Shown here one piece after another: positions 15,131-24,215 of a stretch of DNA of 64,000 nucleotides (positions are counted from its first letter, which is position 1; the number at the start of each line of letters is the position of its first letter). The position numbers and the translations under genes were made by a program. The stretch covers positions 62,001-126,000 of the forward strand of contig NZ_VJWE01000001.1 in NCBI RefSeq assembly GCF_007993815.1, written 5' to 3'. This stretch comes from Acidovorax delafieldii. Lineage in GTDB: Bacteria > Pseudomonadota > Gammaproteobacteria > Burkholderiales > Burkholderiaceae_C. The notes beneath the pieces were generated by a model that made no database searches, had not been told where the DNA came from, and was given only the letters and a program-made list of their open reading frames with translations.

Positions 15131-16258
15131 GTGCATAGGGTCCAACTTCACTACACACTCAGCCGCGACGCGGGCACTGCGCTCATCCGCAATCCGTTGC
15201 CCGAGCTGTTGCAGGCGGTGGCCGAGCGTGGCTCCATCTCGGGCGCTGCGCGCGCGCTGGACCTGTCCTACCGCCATGTCTGGGGCGCCCTCAAACGCTG
15301 GGAAGACCAGCTGGGCGGCGAATTGATCATCTGGGGCAAGGGCCAGTCGGCGCAACTCAGCGAGTTCGGCAGCAAGCTGCTGTGGGCCGAACGCCAGGCC
15401 CAGGCCCGCCTGGCGCCCCAGATTGCCGCGCTACACGCCGACCTGGAGCGCGCGTTTGCCGTAGCCTTCGACCCCAACGCCCATGTGCTCACCCTCTACG
15501 CCAGCCATGACGATGCATTGGCGGCGCTGCGTGCACATGCCGCAACGCAAACCGATGCAGGCGCGCTGCACCTCGACATCCGGTTCACCGGCAGCGTGGA
15601 CGCCATCCGTGCGCTGAACGAGGGGCGTTGCACCCTGGCGGGCTTTCACACCGTGGCTGACGCAGCCGCACAGTCGCTCACCGCGCGCACCTACCAGCCA
15701 CTGCTACAGCCCGGGCTGCACAAGATCATTGGATTCGCACAGCGCACCCAAGGGCTCATCGTGGCCCCCGGCAATCCGCTGGGTCTGCGCAGCCTGGCCG
15801 ATGTGGCCCGCACCGGCGCCCGCTTCATCAACCGGCCGCTGGGCTCGGGCACGCGGGTGCTGCTGGACGACCTGCTGGCCCAGGCCAGCATGGACCCAGG
15901 GAGCATCGTGGGCTACGCGCTCAACGAACCCTCCCACACCGCCATCGCCCAGGCCGTGGCTGCAGGGGCTGCCGATGTGGGCATGGGCATCGAGCTAGCG
16001 GCCCGCGCGCGCGGGCTGGACTTTGTCCCCCTGGTGCACGAGCGCTACCACCTGGCATGCCTGAAAGCCAGCCTGGACCAGCCCGCCACGCTGGCACTGC
16101 GCACCCTCTTGCAAACACCTGAATGGCTGGCACACATGACCACACTGCCGGGTTACACCGCCTGGCACTGCGGCGAGGTGCAGGCCATGAGCACGGTGTT
16201 GCCGTGGTGGCAATTTGCGCGGAAAAAGCGTGCTTCCACGCCTAGGAAGAAACCCTAA
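15131..16258 (+). CDS. ModE-type winged-helix regulator with periplasmic-binding-protein domain
   Basis: 375 residues. The N-terminal 110 residues form a ModE/LysR-like winged helix (LLQAVAERGSISGAARALDLSYRHVWGALKRWE). The C-terminal 240 residues are a PBP-like domain (GLIVAPGNPLGLRSLADVARTGARFINRPLGSGTRVLLDDLL) similar to those that follow ModE HTHs in place of the molybdate-binding Mop/TOBE domains. It probably senses tungstate, molybdate or a pterin precursor and controls tupBCA, from which it is divergent. The GTG at 15131 is the only good start; the ATG just upstream is out of frame and stops at once. Confidence 0.85.
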   Translation: MHRVQLHYTLSRDAGTALIRNPLPELLQAVAERGSISGAARALDLSYRHVWGALKRWEDQLGGELIIWGKGQSAQLSEFGSKLLWAERQAQARLAPQIAALHADLERAFAVAFDPNAHVLTLYASHDDALAALRAHAATQTDAGALHLDIRFTGSVDAIRALNEGRCTLAGFHTVADAAAQSLTARTYQPLLQPGLHKIIGFAQRTQGLIVAPGNPLGLRSLADVARTGARFINRPLGSGTRVLLDDLLAQASMDPGSIVGYALNEPSHTAIAQAVAAGAADVGMGIELAARARGLDFVPLVHERYHLACLKASLDQPATLALRTLLQTPEWLAHMTTLPGYTAWHCGEVQAMSTVLPWWQFARKKRASTPRKKP

Positions 16259-16440
16259 TTGCTGCAGTTTTGATAGCTGAAGAATGAGCAGCTGCTGCGG
16301 GATAACACCGTCACGCTGCTGTCAGACTCCGCCTACAGTGCTCCGTAGAATCGCGCCGTCGTCAAAGTGTGCCCTGCCTCAGCGCCTACCCGCGCGGGGC
16401 CCGGGCATCTCGCACACACAGCCTTTTTATTGGAGACACC

Positions 16441-17061
16441 ATGCAGGCTCTATTGAAGTTATCAAGAGGGATCGACTGGATTAACACCCAGGTCGGCAAG
16501 TACGTGGTCTGGCTGATCCTGGCCTCCACGGTCATCAGCGGCGTGAACGCCGTGGTGCGCAAGGCGTTCAACATCAGCTCCAACGCATTCCTGGAAGTGC
16601 AGTGGTACCTGTTTGCTGCATCGTTCCTGCTGGCAGCTGGCTACACGCTGCTGCAGGGCGAGCACGTGAAGGTCGATGTGATCTCGAGCCGCTTTTCCAA
16701 GCGCACACAGATCTGGATCGACGTGTTCGGCTACATCGTCTTTCTCACCCCCATGTGCCTGGCCGTGCTCTGGTATGGGGTTCCGTTCTTCACGCGCGCA
16801 CTGGCATCGGGCGAAATGTCCAACAACGCAGGTGGCCTGATCCGCTGGCCCGTGTACCTGATGATGCCCCTGGGCTTCACGCTGCTGTGGCTGCAAGGCA
16901 TTTCTGAACTCATCAAGCGCCTGGGCTTCCTGCAAGGCCTGATCGAAGATCCGACGGTCAAGAAGGTCGAAAAGACGGCCGAGGAAGAACTGGCTGAATC
17001 CATCCGCAACCTGGCCGAAGCCGCCAAGGGCAACGGCAAGAACAAGGCCGAGGCTCACTGA
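16441..17061 (+). CDS. TRAP transporter small permease (DctQ-type)
   Basis: 206 residues with four membrane helices (about 20-42, 58-78, 97-118, 143-166), the DctQ layout, with FLEVQWYLFAASFLLAAGYTL typical of the keto-acid/mannitol group. A charged tail (170-206) is rich in Glu and Lys. GGAGACACC precedes the ATG. It pairs with the large permease 27 bases downstream for sodium- or proton-driven import of organic acids; the substrate is unknown. Confidence 0.92.
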   Translation: MQALLKLSRGIDWINTQVGKYVVWLILASTVISGVNAVVRKAFNISSNAFLEVQWYLFAASFLLAAGYTLLQGEHVKVDVISSRFSKRTQIWIDVFGYIVFLTPMCLAVLWYGVPFFTRALASGEMSNNAGGLIRWPVYLMMPLGFTLLWLQGISELIKRLGFLQGLIEDPTVKKVEKTAEEELAESIRNLAEAAKGNGKNKAEAH

Positions 17062-17088
17062 GCGGCCCTACCAAGCGGAGCACACACC

Positions 17089-18876
17089 ATGGAATTTTTG
17101 ACCCATAACCTCGCCCCCATCATGTTCGCGGGGCTCATCTGCTTCTTGCTGGTGGGCTTCCCGGTCGCATTCAGTCTGGGCGCCTGTGGACTTTTCTTCG
17201 CCTTTATCGGCATTGAATTGAACGTACTTCCCGAAGCGCTGCTGCAAGCCGTGCCGCTGCGCATCTTCGGCATCATGCAGAACGACACCCTGCTGGCCAT
17301 TCCGTTCTTCACGCTCATGGGGCTCATATTGGAGCGAAGCGGGATGGCGGAAGACCTGCTGGACACCATTGGCCAGCTGTTTGGCCCCATCCGGGGTGGC
17401 CTGGCACTGGCCGTGATCTTTGTGGGCGCGCTGCTGGCAGCCACCACGGGCGTGGTGGCCGCGTCGGTGATATCGATGGGCCTGATCTCGCTGCCCATCA
17501 TGCTGCGCTATGGCTATGACCGCCGACTGGCTGCGGGCGTGATTGCCGCGTCCGGAACCCTGGCGCAGATCATTCCGCCGTCGCTGGTGCTGATCATCAT
17601 TGCCGACCAGATGGGCCGCAGCGTGGGCGACATGTACAAGGGCGCCTTCCTGCCCGGCTTGATGCTCACCGGCTTCTATGCGCTGTACGTCATCCTGCTG
17701 GCAATCTTCAAGCCCCAATGGGTGCCTGCGATCCCGCCCGAAGCCCGTACGCTGCGCGACGACAACGGCAAGAGCGGTGTGACCTCCCTGCTGGTGCTGA
17801 CCGGCATCTGCGTGGCAGCCTCGATGTATGTGGCCAAGAACATGGCCGCCCTGCACACCTGGTGGTCGGGCGAGGCGGTGGAACGCGTGGCGCTGGACGA
17901 AACCATCGTGGTGGCCATGTGCTTTGGCGTGGCCCTGGCCTTCGTGGTCGCCAGCGTCAACAAGATCACCCGCCTGGGCCTGCTGTCCAAGGCTGCGGAA
18001 CGCGTGACGTTCGTGCTGATTCCCCCGCTGCTGCTGATCTTCCTGGTGCTGGGCACCATCTTCCTGGGTGTTGCAACCCCCACCGAAGGCGGCGCCATGG
18101 GCGCGCTGGGCGCAGGCATCATGGCCATCATCCGTGGTCGCCTGAGCCTTTCGCTGCTCAAGCAGGCCGTAACTACCACCACCAAGCTGTCGTGTTTTGT
18201 GGTGTTCATCCTGGTGGGCGCGACCATGTTCGGCCTGACCTTCCAGGGCGTGGACGGCCCGCTGTGGGTGGAACACCTGCTGACCGGCCTGCCCGGTGGC
18301 CAGCTGGGCTTCCTGATCGTCGTGAACATCATGGTGTTCTTCCTGGCGTTCTTCCTGGACTTCTTCGAGCTGTCCTTCATCGTGGTGCCCCTGCTGGCCC
18401 CGGTGGCCAACAAGCTGGGCATCGACCTGATCTGGTTTGGCGTGCTGCTGGCCGTGAACATGCAGACCTCGTTCATGCACCCACCGTTCGGCTTCGCGCT
18501 GTTCTACCTGCGCAGCGTGGCCCCGGCGAAGGAGTACCTCGACAAGGTCACCAAGAAGATGATTGCGCCGGTGACCACGCCGCAGATCTACTGGGGTGCC
18601 ATCCCGTTCCTGGTCATTCAGCTGATGATGGTGGGCCTGATCATCGCCTTCCCAGGCATCGTCTCCAGCGGCCTGGACAAGGCCGAGGTGTATGACCTGG
18701 ACAAGGTCCGTATGGAAATGGAAGCCACCATGCCTGACGCTGCCGGAGCCCCCGAGGCAACCGACCCCACGGCTGGCATGGAAGGCGCTGGAGCTGCCCC
18801 TGGCGATACTGCGGCCCCCGCTGCAGACAACCCACTCAAGGCCCTGCAGGATTCGCTGGCCAACGAGAAGAAGTGA
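17089..18876 (+). CDS. TRAP transporter large permease (DctM-type)
   Basis: 595 residues, long for DctM (usually about 430). The extra length is an expanded middle (about 215-320) and an Ala/Pro-rich tail (550-595). About 14 hydrophobic helices are visible. Motifs include PFFTLMGLILERSGMAEDLLDTIG and GVATPTEGGAMGALGA. Such long large permeases go with DctP proteins of about 360 residues, matching the binding protein at 19413-20495 on the other strand. A strong terminator follows. Confidence 0.93.
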   Translation: MEFLTHNLAPIMFAGLICFLLVGFPVAFSLGACGLFFAFIGIELNVLPEALLQAVPLRIFGIMQNDTLLAIPFFTLMGLILERSGMAEDLLDTIGQLFGPIRGGLALAVIFVGALLAATTGVVAASVISMGLISLPIMLRYGYDRRLAAGVIAASGTLAQIIPPSLVLIIIADQMGRSVGDMYKGAFLPGLMLTGFYALYVILLAIFKPQWVPAIPPEARTLRDDNGKSGVTSLLVLTGICVAASMYVAKNMAALHTWWSGEAVERVALDETIVVAMCFGVALAFVVASVNKITRLGLLSKAAERVTFVLIPPLLLIFLVLGTIFLGVATPTEGGAMGALGAGIMAIIRGRLSLSLLKQAVTTTTKLSCFVVFILVGATMFGLTFQGVDGPLWVEHLLTGLPGGQLGFLIVVNIMVFFLAFFLDFFELSFIVVPLLAPVANKLGIDLIWFGVLLAVNMQTSFMHPPFGFALFYLRSVAPAKEYLDKVTKKMIAPVTTPQIYWGAIPFLVIQLMMVGLIIAFPGIVSSGLDKAEVYDLDKVRMEMEATMPDAAGAPEATDPTAGMEGAGAAPGDTAAPAADNPLKALQDSLANEKK

Positions 18877-18919
18877 TCCGAACCGCACAGGGCTGTTGAC
18901 CAGCCCCTGAAGCAACCAG

Positions 18920-18953
18920 AGCCCCGGCAGACGTCATCTGCCGGGGCTTTTTT
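18920..18953 (+). terminator. Rho-independent terminator after TRAP permeases
   Basis: A perfect 12-bp stem AGCCCCGGCAGA / TCTGCCGGGGCT with a 5-base loop is followed by six T. Confidence 0.93.
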
Positions 18954-19339
18954 CATGGGCCTATGGCGTGCAGAGCGTGCTCAAAGACAGGACCGTCAAC
19001 GAACGGCTCGACGTCGCCCTCCCCAAAACCTAAGGACCTACAGCAAAACGACCGCCACGCGTTGAGACGTTGGCTTCTTCGCGCCACTTAACCCGCTGGC
19101 AAGCGTCTGCCTATGGCGATAAACGGACTTTGCACACCACGGGAAGCGATGGCCTCAACCACCCCTGGTATCCCATCAGAAACGTTTGCGCCGAGGGATC
19201 ACGCAGACCTGCCGATCACAGCAACAAGGGCGACACCTTGAGCGCCAGCCGACCGAACATCGCCGGGCATCCCGGCGGCATCATCTGCCCCGCAGTACGG
19301 CGGGACCGAGCACCCCACCCCATACCACCCACCAGACGC
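18954..19339. other. Gene-free interval between two terminators
   Basis: About 390 bases between the convergent TRAP genes. I see no tRNA, repeat copy or convincing gene. A short open stretch at 18957-19032 (reading AYGVQSVLKDRT... to a TAA) could be a gene remnant but is unsupported. Confidence 0.5.
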
Positions 19340-19372
19340 AAAAAAACCCGCCAGGCGAACCAGGCGGGTTTT
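19340..19372 (-). terminator. Rho-independent terminator after the TRAP binding-protein gene
   Basis: The stem AACCCGCC / GGCGGGTT (19345-19352 and 19363-19370) is followed on the minus strand by a run of seven T. Confidence 0.88.
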
Positions 19373-19412
19373 CTGATCGACATGCCCTGCGGCTTGCGCC
19401 GCAGCCGGGCTA

Positions 19413-20495
19413 TCAGATCTTCTGTGCGGACATGAAGGTGTCGTAGCGGGCTTCGGCAAAGCGGAACCAGAGGATCTGGTCGCGCTGGAAGGCACGCATG
19501 TCGGCGTAGATCTTCTTCCACTCGGGGCTCTTGGCGTCGTTCTCGGCGAACACTTCCATCGAAGCCTTGAACGAAGCGTCCATCACAGCTTGCGAGAAAG
19601 GCAGCACCTTGGTCTTGGCAGCCACGAGTTGCTTCAGGGCCGTGGGGTTCAGCGCGTCGTACTTGGCCAGCATGTCCACGTGGGCCACGTTGGTCGCGGC
19701 TTCGATGATGGCCTTGTTCTCAGCCGACAGGCCGTCGAACGCCTTCTGGTTGACGAAGAAGTCCACTTCAGGACCACCTTCCCACCAGCCGGGGTAGTAG
19801 TAGAACGGAGCGACTTTGTTGAAGCCCAGCTTCTGGTCGTCGTACGGACCCACCCACTCGGCGGCATCCAGCGTGCCCTTTTCGAGGGCTTGGTAAATTT
19901 CGCCGCCAGGGATGCTCTGGGGCACAGCACCCAGCTTCTGCATCACTTCACCGATCAGGCCTCCACCCAGGCGCATCTTCATGCCCTTGAAGTCGGCAGG
20001 CGACTTGATTTCCTTGCGGAACCAGCCACCCATCTGCGTGCCGGTGTTGCCACCTGCGAAGCTGATCATGTTGAAGCCGCCGTAGAACTCGTTCATGAGC
20101 TTGCGGCCGTTGCCATGCAACATCCAGGCGTTCATCTGGCGGGCATTGAAGCCGAAAGGCACTGCCGAGCCCAGCGCGAAGGCGGGGTTCTTGCCGTAGA
20201 AGTAGTAAGGCACGGTGTGTGCCATTTCCACGGTGCCTTGCTGCACGCCGTCCACCACGCCGAAGGGAGGCATCAGCTCGCCACCAGCGTGCACGGAGAT
20301 TTCAAACTTGCCGCCCGACATGGCCTTGACGGCCTTGGAGAACACATCAGCGCCGCCATAGATGGTGTCCAGCGACTTGGGGAAGCTGGAAGCCAGACGC
20401 CAGCGAATGGCAGCCTGGGCGTGGACGGCGGGCGCAGCGCCTGCAGCCAGCACACCGGCAATGCCAGCATGCTTGATGATTGAACGACGATCCAT
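19413..20495 (-). CDS. TRAP transporter DctP-type solute-binding protein
   Basis: 360 residues with an N-terminal export signal that has a twin-arginine look (MDRRSIIKHAGIAGVLAAGAAPAVHAQ). The mature protein matches the TakP/mannitol-chloroaromatic branch (RWRLASSFPKSLDTIYGGADVFSKAVKAMSGG; GTLDAAEWVGPYDDQKLGF). It captures an organic acid in the periplasm. The ATG at 20495 begins the signal; the frame extends further but without a signal-like sequence. It is convergent with its probable permease genes, an unusual layout for a TRAP system. Confidence 0.92.
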   Translation of the reverse strand: MDRRSIIKHAGIAGVLAAGAAPAVHAQAAIRWRLASSFPKSLDTIYGGADVFSKAVKAMSGGKFEISVHAGGELMPPFGVVDGVQQGTVEMAHTVPYYFYGKNPAFALGSAVPFGFNARQMNAWMLHGNGRKLMNEFYGGFNMISFAGGNTGTQMGGWFRKEIKSPADFKGMKMRLGGGLIGEVMQKLGAVPQSIPGGEIYQALEKGTLDAAEWVGPYDDQKLGFNKVAPFYYYPGWWEGGPEVDFFVNQKAFDGLSAENKAIIEAATNVAHVDMLAKYDALNPTALKQLVAAKTKVLPFSQAVMDASFKASMEVFAENDAKSPEWKKIYADMRAFQRDQILWFRFAEARYDTFMSAQKI

Positions 20496-20739
20496 GAGGT
20501 TCTCTCCGATATATTGATTGCAAAACTTGGTGCGCACGCGTTGTGCACGGCCGACCAAGGACATGTTTCAGCCGGGACCATTGTAGGAACATGACCCCCA
20601 GGACTTTTGCGGGTTTTCCCGCGAAATTCCGGCGCCAACACACACCTTCAGGGTTCTGCAAGCATCTGCGCGACAGCAGTGCGAAAGCCCTCACGGCACC
20701 CCCGGCCAGCGCGACGCGCTGCCCACAGCCCGCCTCCGT

Positions 20740-22635
20740 TCAGCCCGCGTTGCCAGGCAAAAACCGAGCGGTAATCGATGCGCGAATACCTGCCGCATCC
20801 AGCCCTTGCAACTCCAGCAACTTGGCCGGGTCGCCATGTTCGATGAAGACATCGGGCAACCCCAGCTGCAGCACGGGGCGCAAGATGCCCATGGCGTTGA
20901 GCGCTTCGGTCACTGCACTGCCCGCACCGCCCATGATGGCGCCCTCTTCCACCGTCACAAGCGCATCGTGGCGTTCCGCCACCTCGCGCAGCAAGGCTTC
21001 ATCGATGGGCTTGGCCCAGCGCATGTTGACCACGGTGGCATCGATCGCCTCGCCCACTTCGAGCGCGGGATACAGCAAGGTGCCAAACGCCAGGATGGCA
21101 ATGCGGGGCGCCTTGCCGTCCGCATCAACCTTGCGCTCGCGGCGGATCTCGCCTTTGCCGAACGGCAGGCCATCGAGCGCAGCCAGCGGCGCCACACCCG
21201 CGCCGCTACCACGCGGGTAACGCACGGCCACGGGGTGGTCCTGTTCAAACGCACTGCTGAGCAACTGGCGGCATTCGCGCTCGTCGGCGGGGCAGGCCAT
21301 GCTCATGTTCGGAATGCAGCGCACGAACGGGATGTCATAGGCGCCTGCGTGCGTGGCACCGTCGGCGCCCACCAGGCCCGCACGGTCCAGTGCAAACACC
21401 ACGGGCAGGTTCTGCAAGGCCACGTCGTGAATCAACTGGTCGTAGCCACGCTGCAAAAACGTGGAGTAGATGGCAACCACGGGCTTCACACCCTCGCAGG
21501 CCATGCCCGCAGCGAACGTGACAGCGTGCTGTTCAGCAATGCCCACGTCGTAGTAGCGGTCCGGAAAACGCTTTTCGAACTCGACCATGCCCGAGCCCTC
21601 GCGCATGGCGGGCGTGATGCCCACCAGGCGCGAGTCCTGCGCCGCCATGTCACACAGCCACTGGCCGAACACCTGGGTGAAGGTCTGCTTGGGCGGCGTG
21701 GCGGGCTTGGTCAGGCCCACGGAGGGATCGAACTTTCCGGGGCCGTGGTAGGCCACGGGGTCGGCCTCGGCCAGCTTGTAGCCCTGCCCCTTCTTGGTGA
21801 CCACGTGCAGGAACTGCGGACCCTTGAGGCTCTTGATGTTCTCCAGGGTAGGGATCAGCGAATCGAGGTCGTGCCCGTCGATGGGGCCGATGTAGTTGAA
21901 GCCGAATTTCTCGAACAGCGTGGCGGGCACCACCATGCCCTTGGCCTGTTGCTCGAAGCGCTTGGCAAATTCGAGCAGGGGCGGCACGGGGCGCAAAACG
22001 GTCTTGCCCACGTTCTTGGCGGCGGCGTAGAACTGCCCGCTCATCAGTTGCGCGAGATAGCGGTTGAGCGCGCCCACGGGCGGGCTGATGCTCATGTCGT
22101 TGTCGTTCAGCACCACCAGCAGGTTGCAGTCGGCTACACCCGCGTTGTTGAGCGCCTCGAACGCCATGCCGGCACTCATCGCCCCATCTCCAATGATGGC
22201 CACGGCATGTCGGTTGTCGCCCTTGCGCTTGGCAGCCAGCGCCATGCCCAAGGCTGCCGAGATGCTGGTGCTGGAATGCGCTGTGCCAAACGTGTCGTAG
22301 ATGCTCTCCGCCCGTTGCGGAAAGCCCGAGATACCGCCCATCTGGCGCAGCGTGTGCATGCGGTCGCGGCGGCCGGTCAGGATCTTGTGCGGGTAGGTCT
22401 GGTGGCCCACATCCCATACCAGGCGGTCTTCCGGGGTGTTGAAGACATGGTGCAAAGCCACTGTCAGCTCTACCGTGCCCAGGTTGGAGCTGAGGTGGCC
22501 ACCGGTCTGCGACACGCTCTGCAGCACGAACTCGCGCAACTCGGTCGCCAGCACCTTGAGGTCCGCGCGCGAGAGCCGGCGCAGGTCTGCCGGGTCATTG
22601 ATGGTCTGCAGCAAGGGGAAGGGTGTCGTGGACAT
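20740..22635 (-). CDS. dxs: 1-deoxy-D-xylulose-5-phosphate synthase
   Basis: 631 residues, full length. It condenses pyruvate and glyceraldehyde 3-phosphate, the first step of the MEP isoprenoid pathway, using thiamine diphosphate. The cofactor motif is [18 protein letters not shown] (about 152-169). [36 protein letters not shown] and the C-terminal transketolase domain are intact. It lies downstream of ispA on the same strand with a 91-base gap that holds a dispersed repeat copy. The grouping xseB-ispA-dxs is common in beta- and gammaproteobacteria. Confidence 0.97.
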   Translation of the reverse strand: MSTTPFPLLQTINDPADLRRLSRADLKVLATELREFVLQSVSQTGGHLSSNLGTVELTVALHHVFNTPEDRLVWDVGHQTYPHKILTGRRDRMHTLRQMGGISGFPQRAESIYDTFGTAHSSTSISAALGMALAAKRKGDNRHAVAIIGDGAMSAGMAFEALNNAGVADCNLLVVLNDNDMSISPPVGALNRYLAQLMSGQFYAAAKNVGKTVLRPVPPLLEFAKRFEQQAKGMVVPATLFEKFGFNYIGPIDGHDLDSLIPTLENIKSLKGPQFLHVVTKKGQGYKLAEADPVAYHGPGKFDPSVGLTKPATPPKQTFTQVFGQWLCDMAAQDSRLVGITPAMREGSGMVEFEKRFPDRYYDVGIAEQHAVTFAAGMACEGVKPVVAIYSTFLQRGYDQLIHDVALQNLPVVFALDRAGLVGADGATHAGAYDIPFVRCIPNMSMACPADERECRQLLSSAFEQDHPVAVRYPRGSGAGVAPLAALDGLPFGKGEIRRERKVDADGKAPRIAILAFGTLLYPALEVGEAIDATVVNMRWAKPIDEALLREVAERHDALVTVEEGAIMGGAGSAVTEALNAMGILRPVLQLGLPDVFIEHGDPAKLLELQGLDAAGIRASITARFLPGNAG

Positions 22636-22680
22636 TGACTATTCTTTTGATAGCTACGAGCGCAAGAGATTCAAGCACCA
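22636..22680. repeat. Dispersed repeat, copy 3 (ispA-dxs gap)
   Basis: The words CTTTTGATAGCTACGAGCGC and GATTCAAGCA occur in an AT-rich patch in the ispA-dxs gap. Partial copy. Confidence 0.55.
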
Positions 22681-22726
22681 GCAGGCATTTGGACATTGAG
22701 AGAGTCGCCAGGGACCAGGGCCGGGC

Positions 22727-23701
22727 TCAGTGGGAGCGGCGCACGACCATGTCCGCCAGGGCTGCCAGGGCACGGGTGTCGGGCAAGCCACTGCGACCCA
22801 GGGCCGCATGGGCCTCGGCCAGCAGCTCCTGCGCGTAGGCCTGCGCACGCTCCAGACCGAGCAACGATACGTAGGTGGGTTTGTCTGCGGCCGCGTCCTT
22901 GCCCGCCGTTTTCCCCAGGGTGGCCGAGTCCGCCACCACATCCAGGATGTCGTCCACCACCTGGAACGCCAGCCCCATGGCAGCGCCATAGTCTGACAGG
23001 GCCTGGTAGGCGGTGGGCGCCGCGTGGCCACACAGGGCCCCCATGAGCACGCTGCCCTGGAGCAAGGCGCCCGTCTTGAGGCGGTGCATCTGGCGCAGTT
23101 GCGCTTCGGTCAGCGCCACGCCCACGCTGGCCAGGTCAATCGCCTGACCGCCCGCCATGCCGGCCGAGCCCGCAGCCCGCGCCAGCAGCCGGCACAAAGC
23201 CGCCTGCATGGCAGCGGGGATCAGGGTGTTGTCGGGGGTCAGCAGTTCAAACGCAAAGGCCTGCAGCGCGTCGCCCGCCAGCAGGGCCTGGGCTTCGCCA
23301 AACTGCACATGCACCGTGGGTTTGCCACGGCGCAGCACGTCGTTGTCCATGCAGGGCATGTCGTCGTGGACCAGCGAATACGCGTGGATCAGCTCCACCG
23401 CGCACGCGGCACGCAGGGCAGCTTCGTTCAGAGCTGCCTGAACCGCCGCGCCCTCGGGTGCCACGGAGTCCGAGGTGCCGCTGCGCGCCGCCTCGTAGGC
23501 AGCCAACACCAGCAAGGGTCGCAGGCGCTTTCCGCCGTCCAGGACGGCGTAACGCATGGCGTCGCCCAGCCCTGCCGGAGCGCCGTCGCCCACCCACAAG
23601 GACAGCGCCTGCTCCACACGGGCGAGGTGATTCTGGCTCCAGAGATTCGTATCCAGGGGCGGGTTCAACGCCGTCGAGGAAGTCATCGGCAATGCGCTCA
23701 T
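22727..23701 (-). CDS. ispA: Polyprenyl (farnesyl/geranyl) diphosphate synthase
   Basis: 324 residues. Both aspartate-rich motifs of short-chain prenyl synthases are present: first motif DDMPCMDND and second motif DDILD, with GGKRLRPLL near the N-terminus. It makes farnesyl diphosphate from IPP and DMAPP in the cytosol. The ATG at 23701 overlaps the xseB stop (ATGA) and has CCAGGA upstream; a further ATG five codons in is less favoured. Its neighbour dxs supplies precursors. Confidence 0.95.
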   Translation of the reverse strand: MSALPMTSSTALNPPLDTNLWSQNHLARVEQALSLWVGDGAPAGLGDAMRYAVLDGGKRLRPLLVLAAYEAARSGTSDSVAPEGAAVQAALNEAALRAACAVELIHAYSLVHDDMPCMDNDVLRRGKPTVHVQFGEAQALLAGDALQAFAFELLTPDNTLIPAAMQAALCRLLARAAGSAGMAGGQAIDLASVGVALTEAQLRQMHRLKTGALLQGSVLMGALCGHAAPTAYQALSDYGAAMGLAFQVVDDILDVVADSATLGKTAGKDAAADKPTYVSLLGLERAQAYAQELLAEAHAALGRSGLPDTRALAALADMVVRRSH

Positions 23702-23940
23702 TCCTGGTTCCATGGTTGCAGCTGGCCGTCGTCCAGCACCTTGATCTGGTCCTGCACGGCATCGAGCCGGTGGCGGCAAAAAGCCAGCAAGGCGGCGCCG
23801 CGCTGGTAGCCAGCCAGCATCTGGTCCAGCGGCAACTGGCCCGATTCAATGCGGGCCACGAGTTGCTCCAGCTCCTCCAGGGCCGCCTCGTAGCTGGCAG
23901 GTTCGGCGGGAGGAGCAGGGGTTGCGGGGGCCTTGGGCAT
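23698..23940 (-). CDS. xseB: Exodeoxyribonuclease VII small subunit
   Basis: 80 residues, with the XseB core [40 protein letters not shown] (about 16-55) and an Ala/Pro-rich N-terminus. It is the small subunit of the nuclease that degrades single-stranded DNA. It is coupled to ispA by a four-base overlap. Confidence 0.95.
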   Translation of the reverse strand: MPKAPATPAPPAEPASYEAALEELEQLVARIESGQLPLDQMLAGYQRGAALLAFCRHRLDAVQDQIKVLDDGQLQPWNQE

Positions 23941-24096
23941 GGAGGGGGCGGCAGTGCGCGGGTGAAAAACCGGTGATTTTAGGCGCAGCGCTGTGGCGCC
24001 CGTGTCAGACAGTGGCCGATCCGTGGGAGGTCTCTATTTTTCCGGAACCGGTGTTTTCTATTCACGTAGCGGGGGTGCGGGAATAACCCCACCGCC

Positions 24097-24171
24097 TATA
24101 ATCCCATTCCCGTCGAGCCGGCTACCCACCCTAGCCGGTTTTCTTTTTCCAGATGCGCCTTCACGGGCGCA
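24097..24171 (+). promoter_or_regulatory. Structured leader with TATAAT box and terminator-like hairpin
   Basis: TATAAT at 24097-24102 lacks a good -35. It is followed by CCGGCTA (24118-24124) / TAGCCGG (24132-24138) with a T-rich run to 24148, then a second hairpin TGCGCC (24154-24159) / GGCGCA (24166-24171). The Rieske oxygenase gene begins at 24216. This could be an attenuator, or a terminator for a very short transcript. Confidence 0.5.
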
Positions 24172-24215
24172 CCTCCCGCACTCTCTCTGTGGGGAGTCTT
24201 TAGGTCAGGTCACCC

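Noticed and set aside
16255-16310. Possible extra copy of the dispersed repeat (TTTTGATAGCTGAAG...GCAGCTGCTG)
   Set aside because: Only one family word (GATAGCTG) is present; too weak to count.
17068-18915. 615-codon minus-strand open frame opposite the TRAP large permease
   Set aside because: His/Gln-rich shadow translation; the permease is unmistakable.
18957-19032. Possible remnant of a gene between the TRAP genes
   Set aside because: Only about 24 codons, no start or ribosome site, and no family recognised.
20806-22638. Plus-strand open frame opposite dxs
   Set aside because: Antisense shadow; dxs is full length with all motifs.
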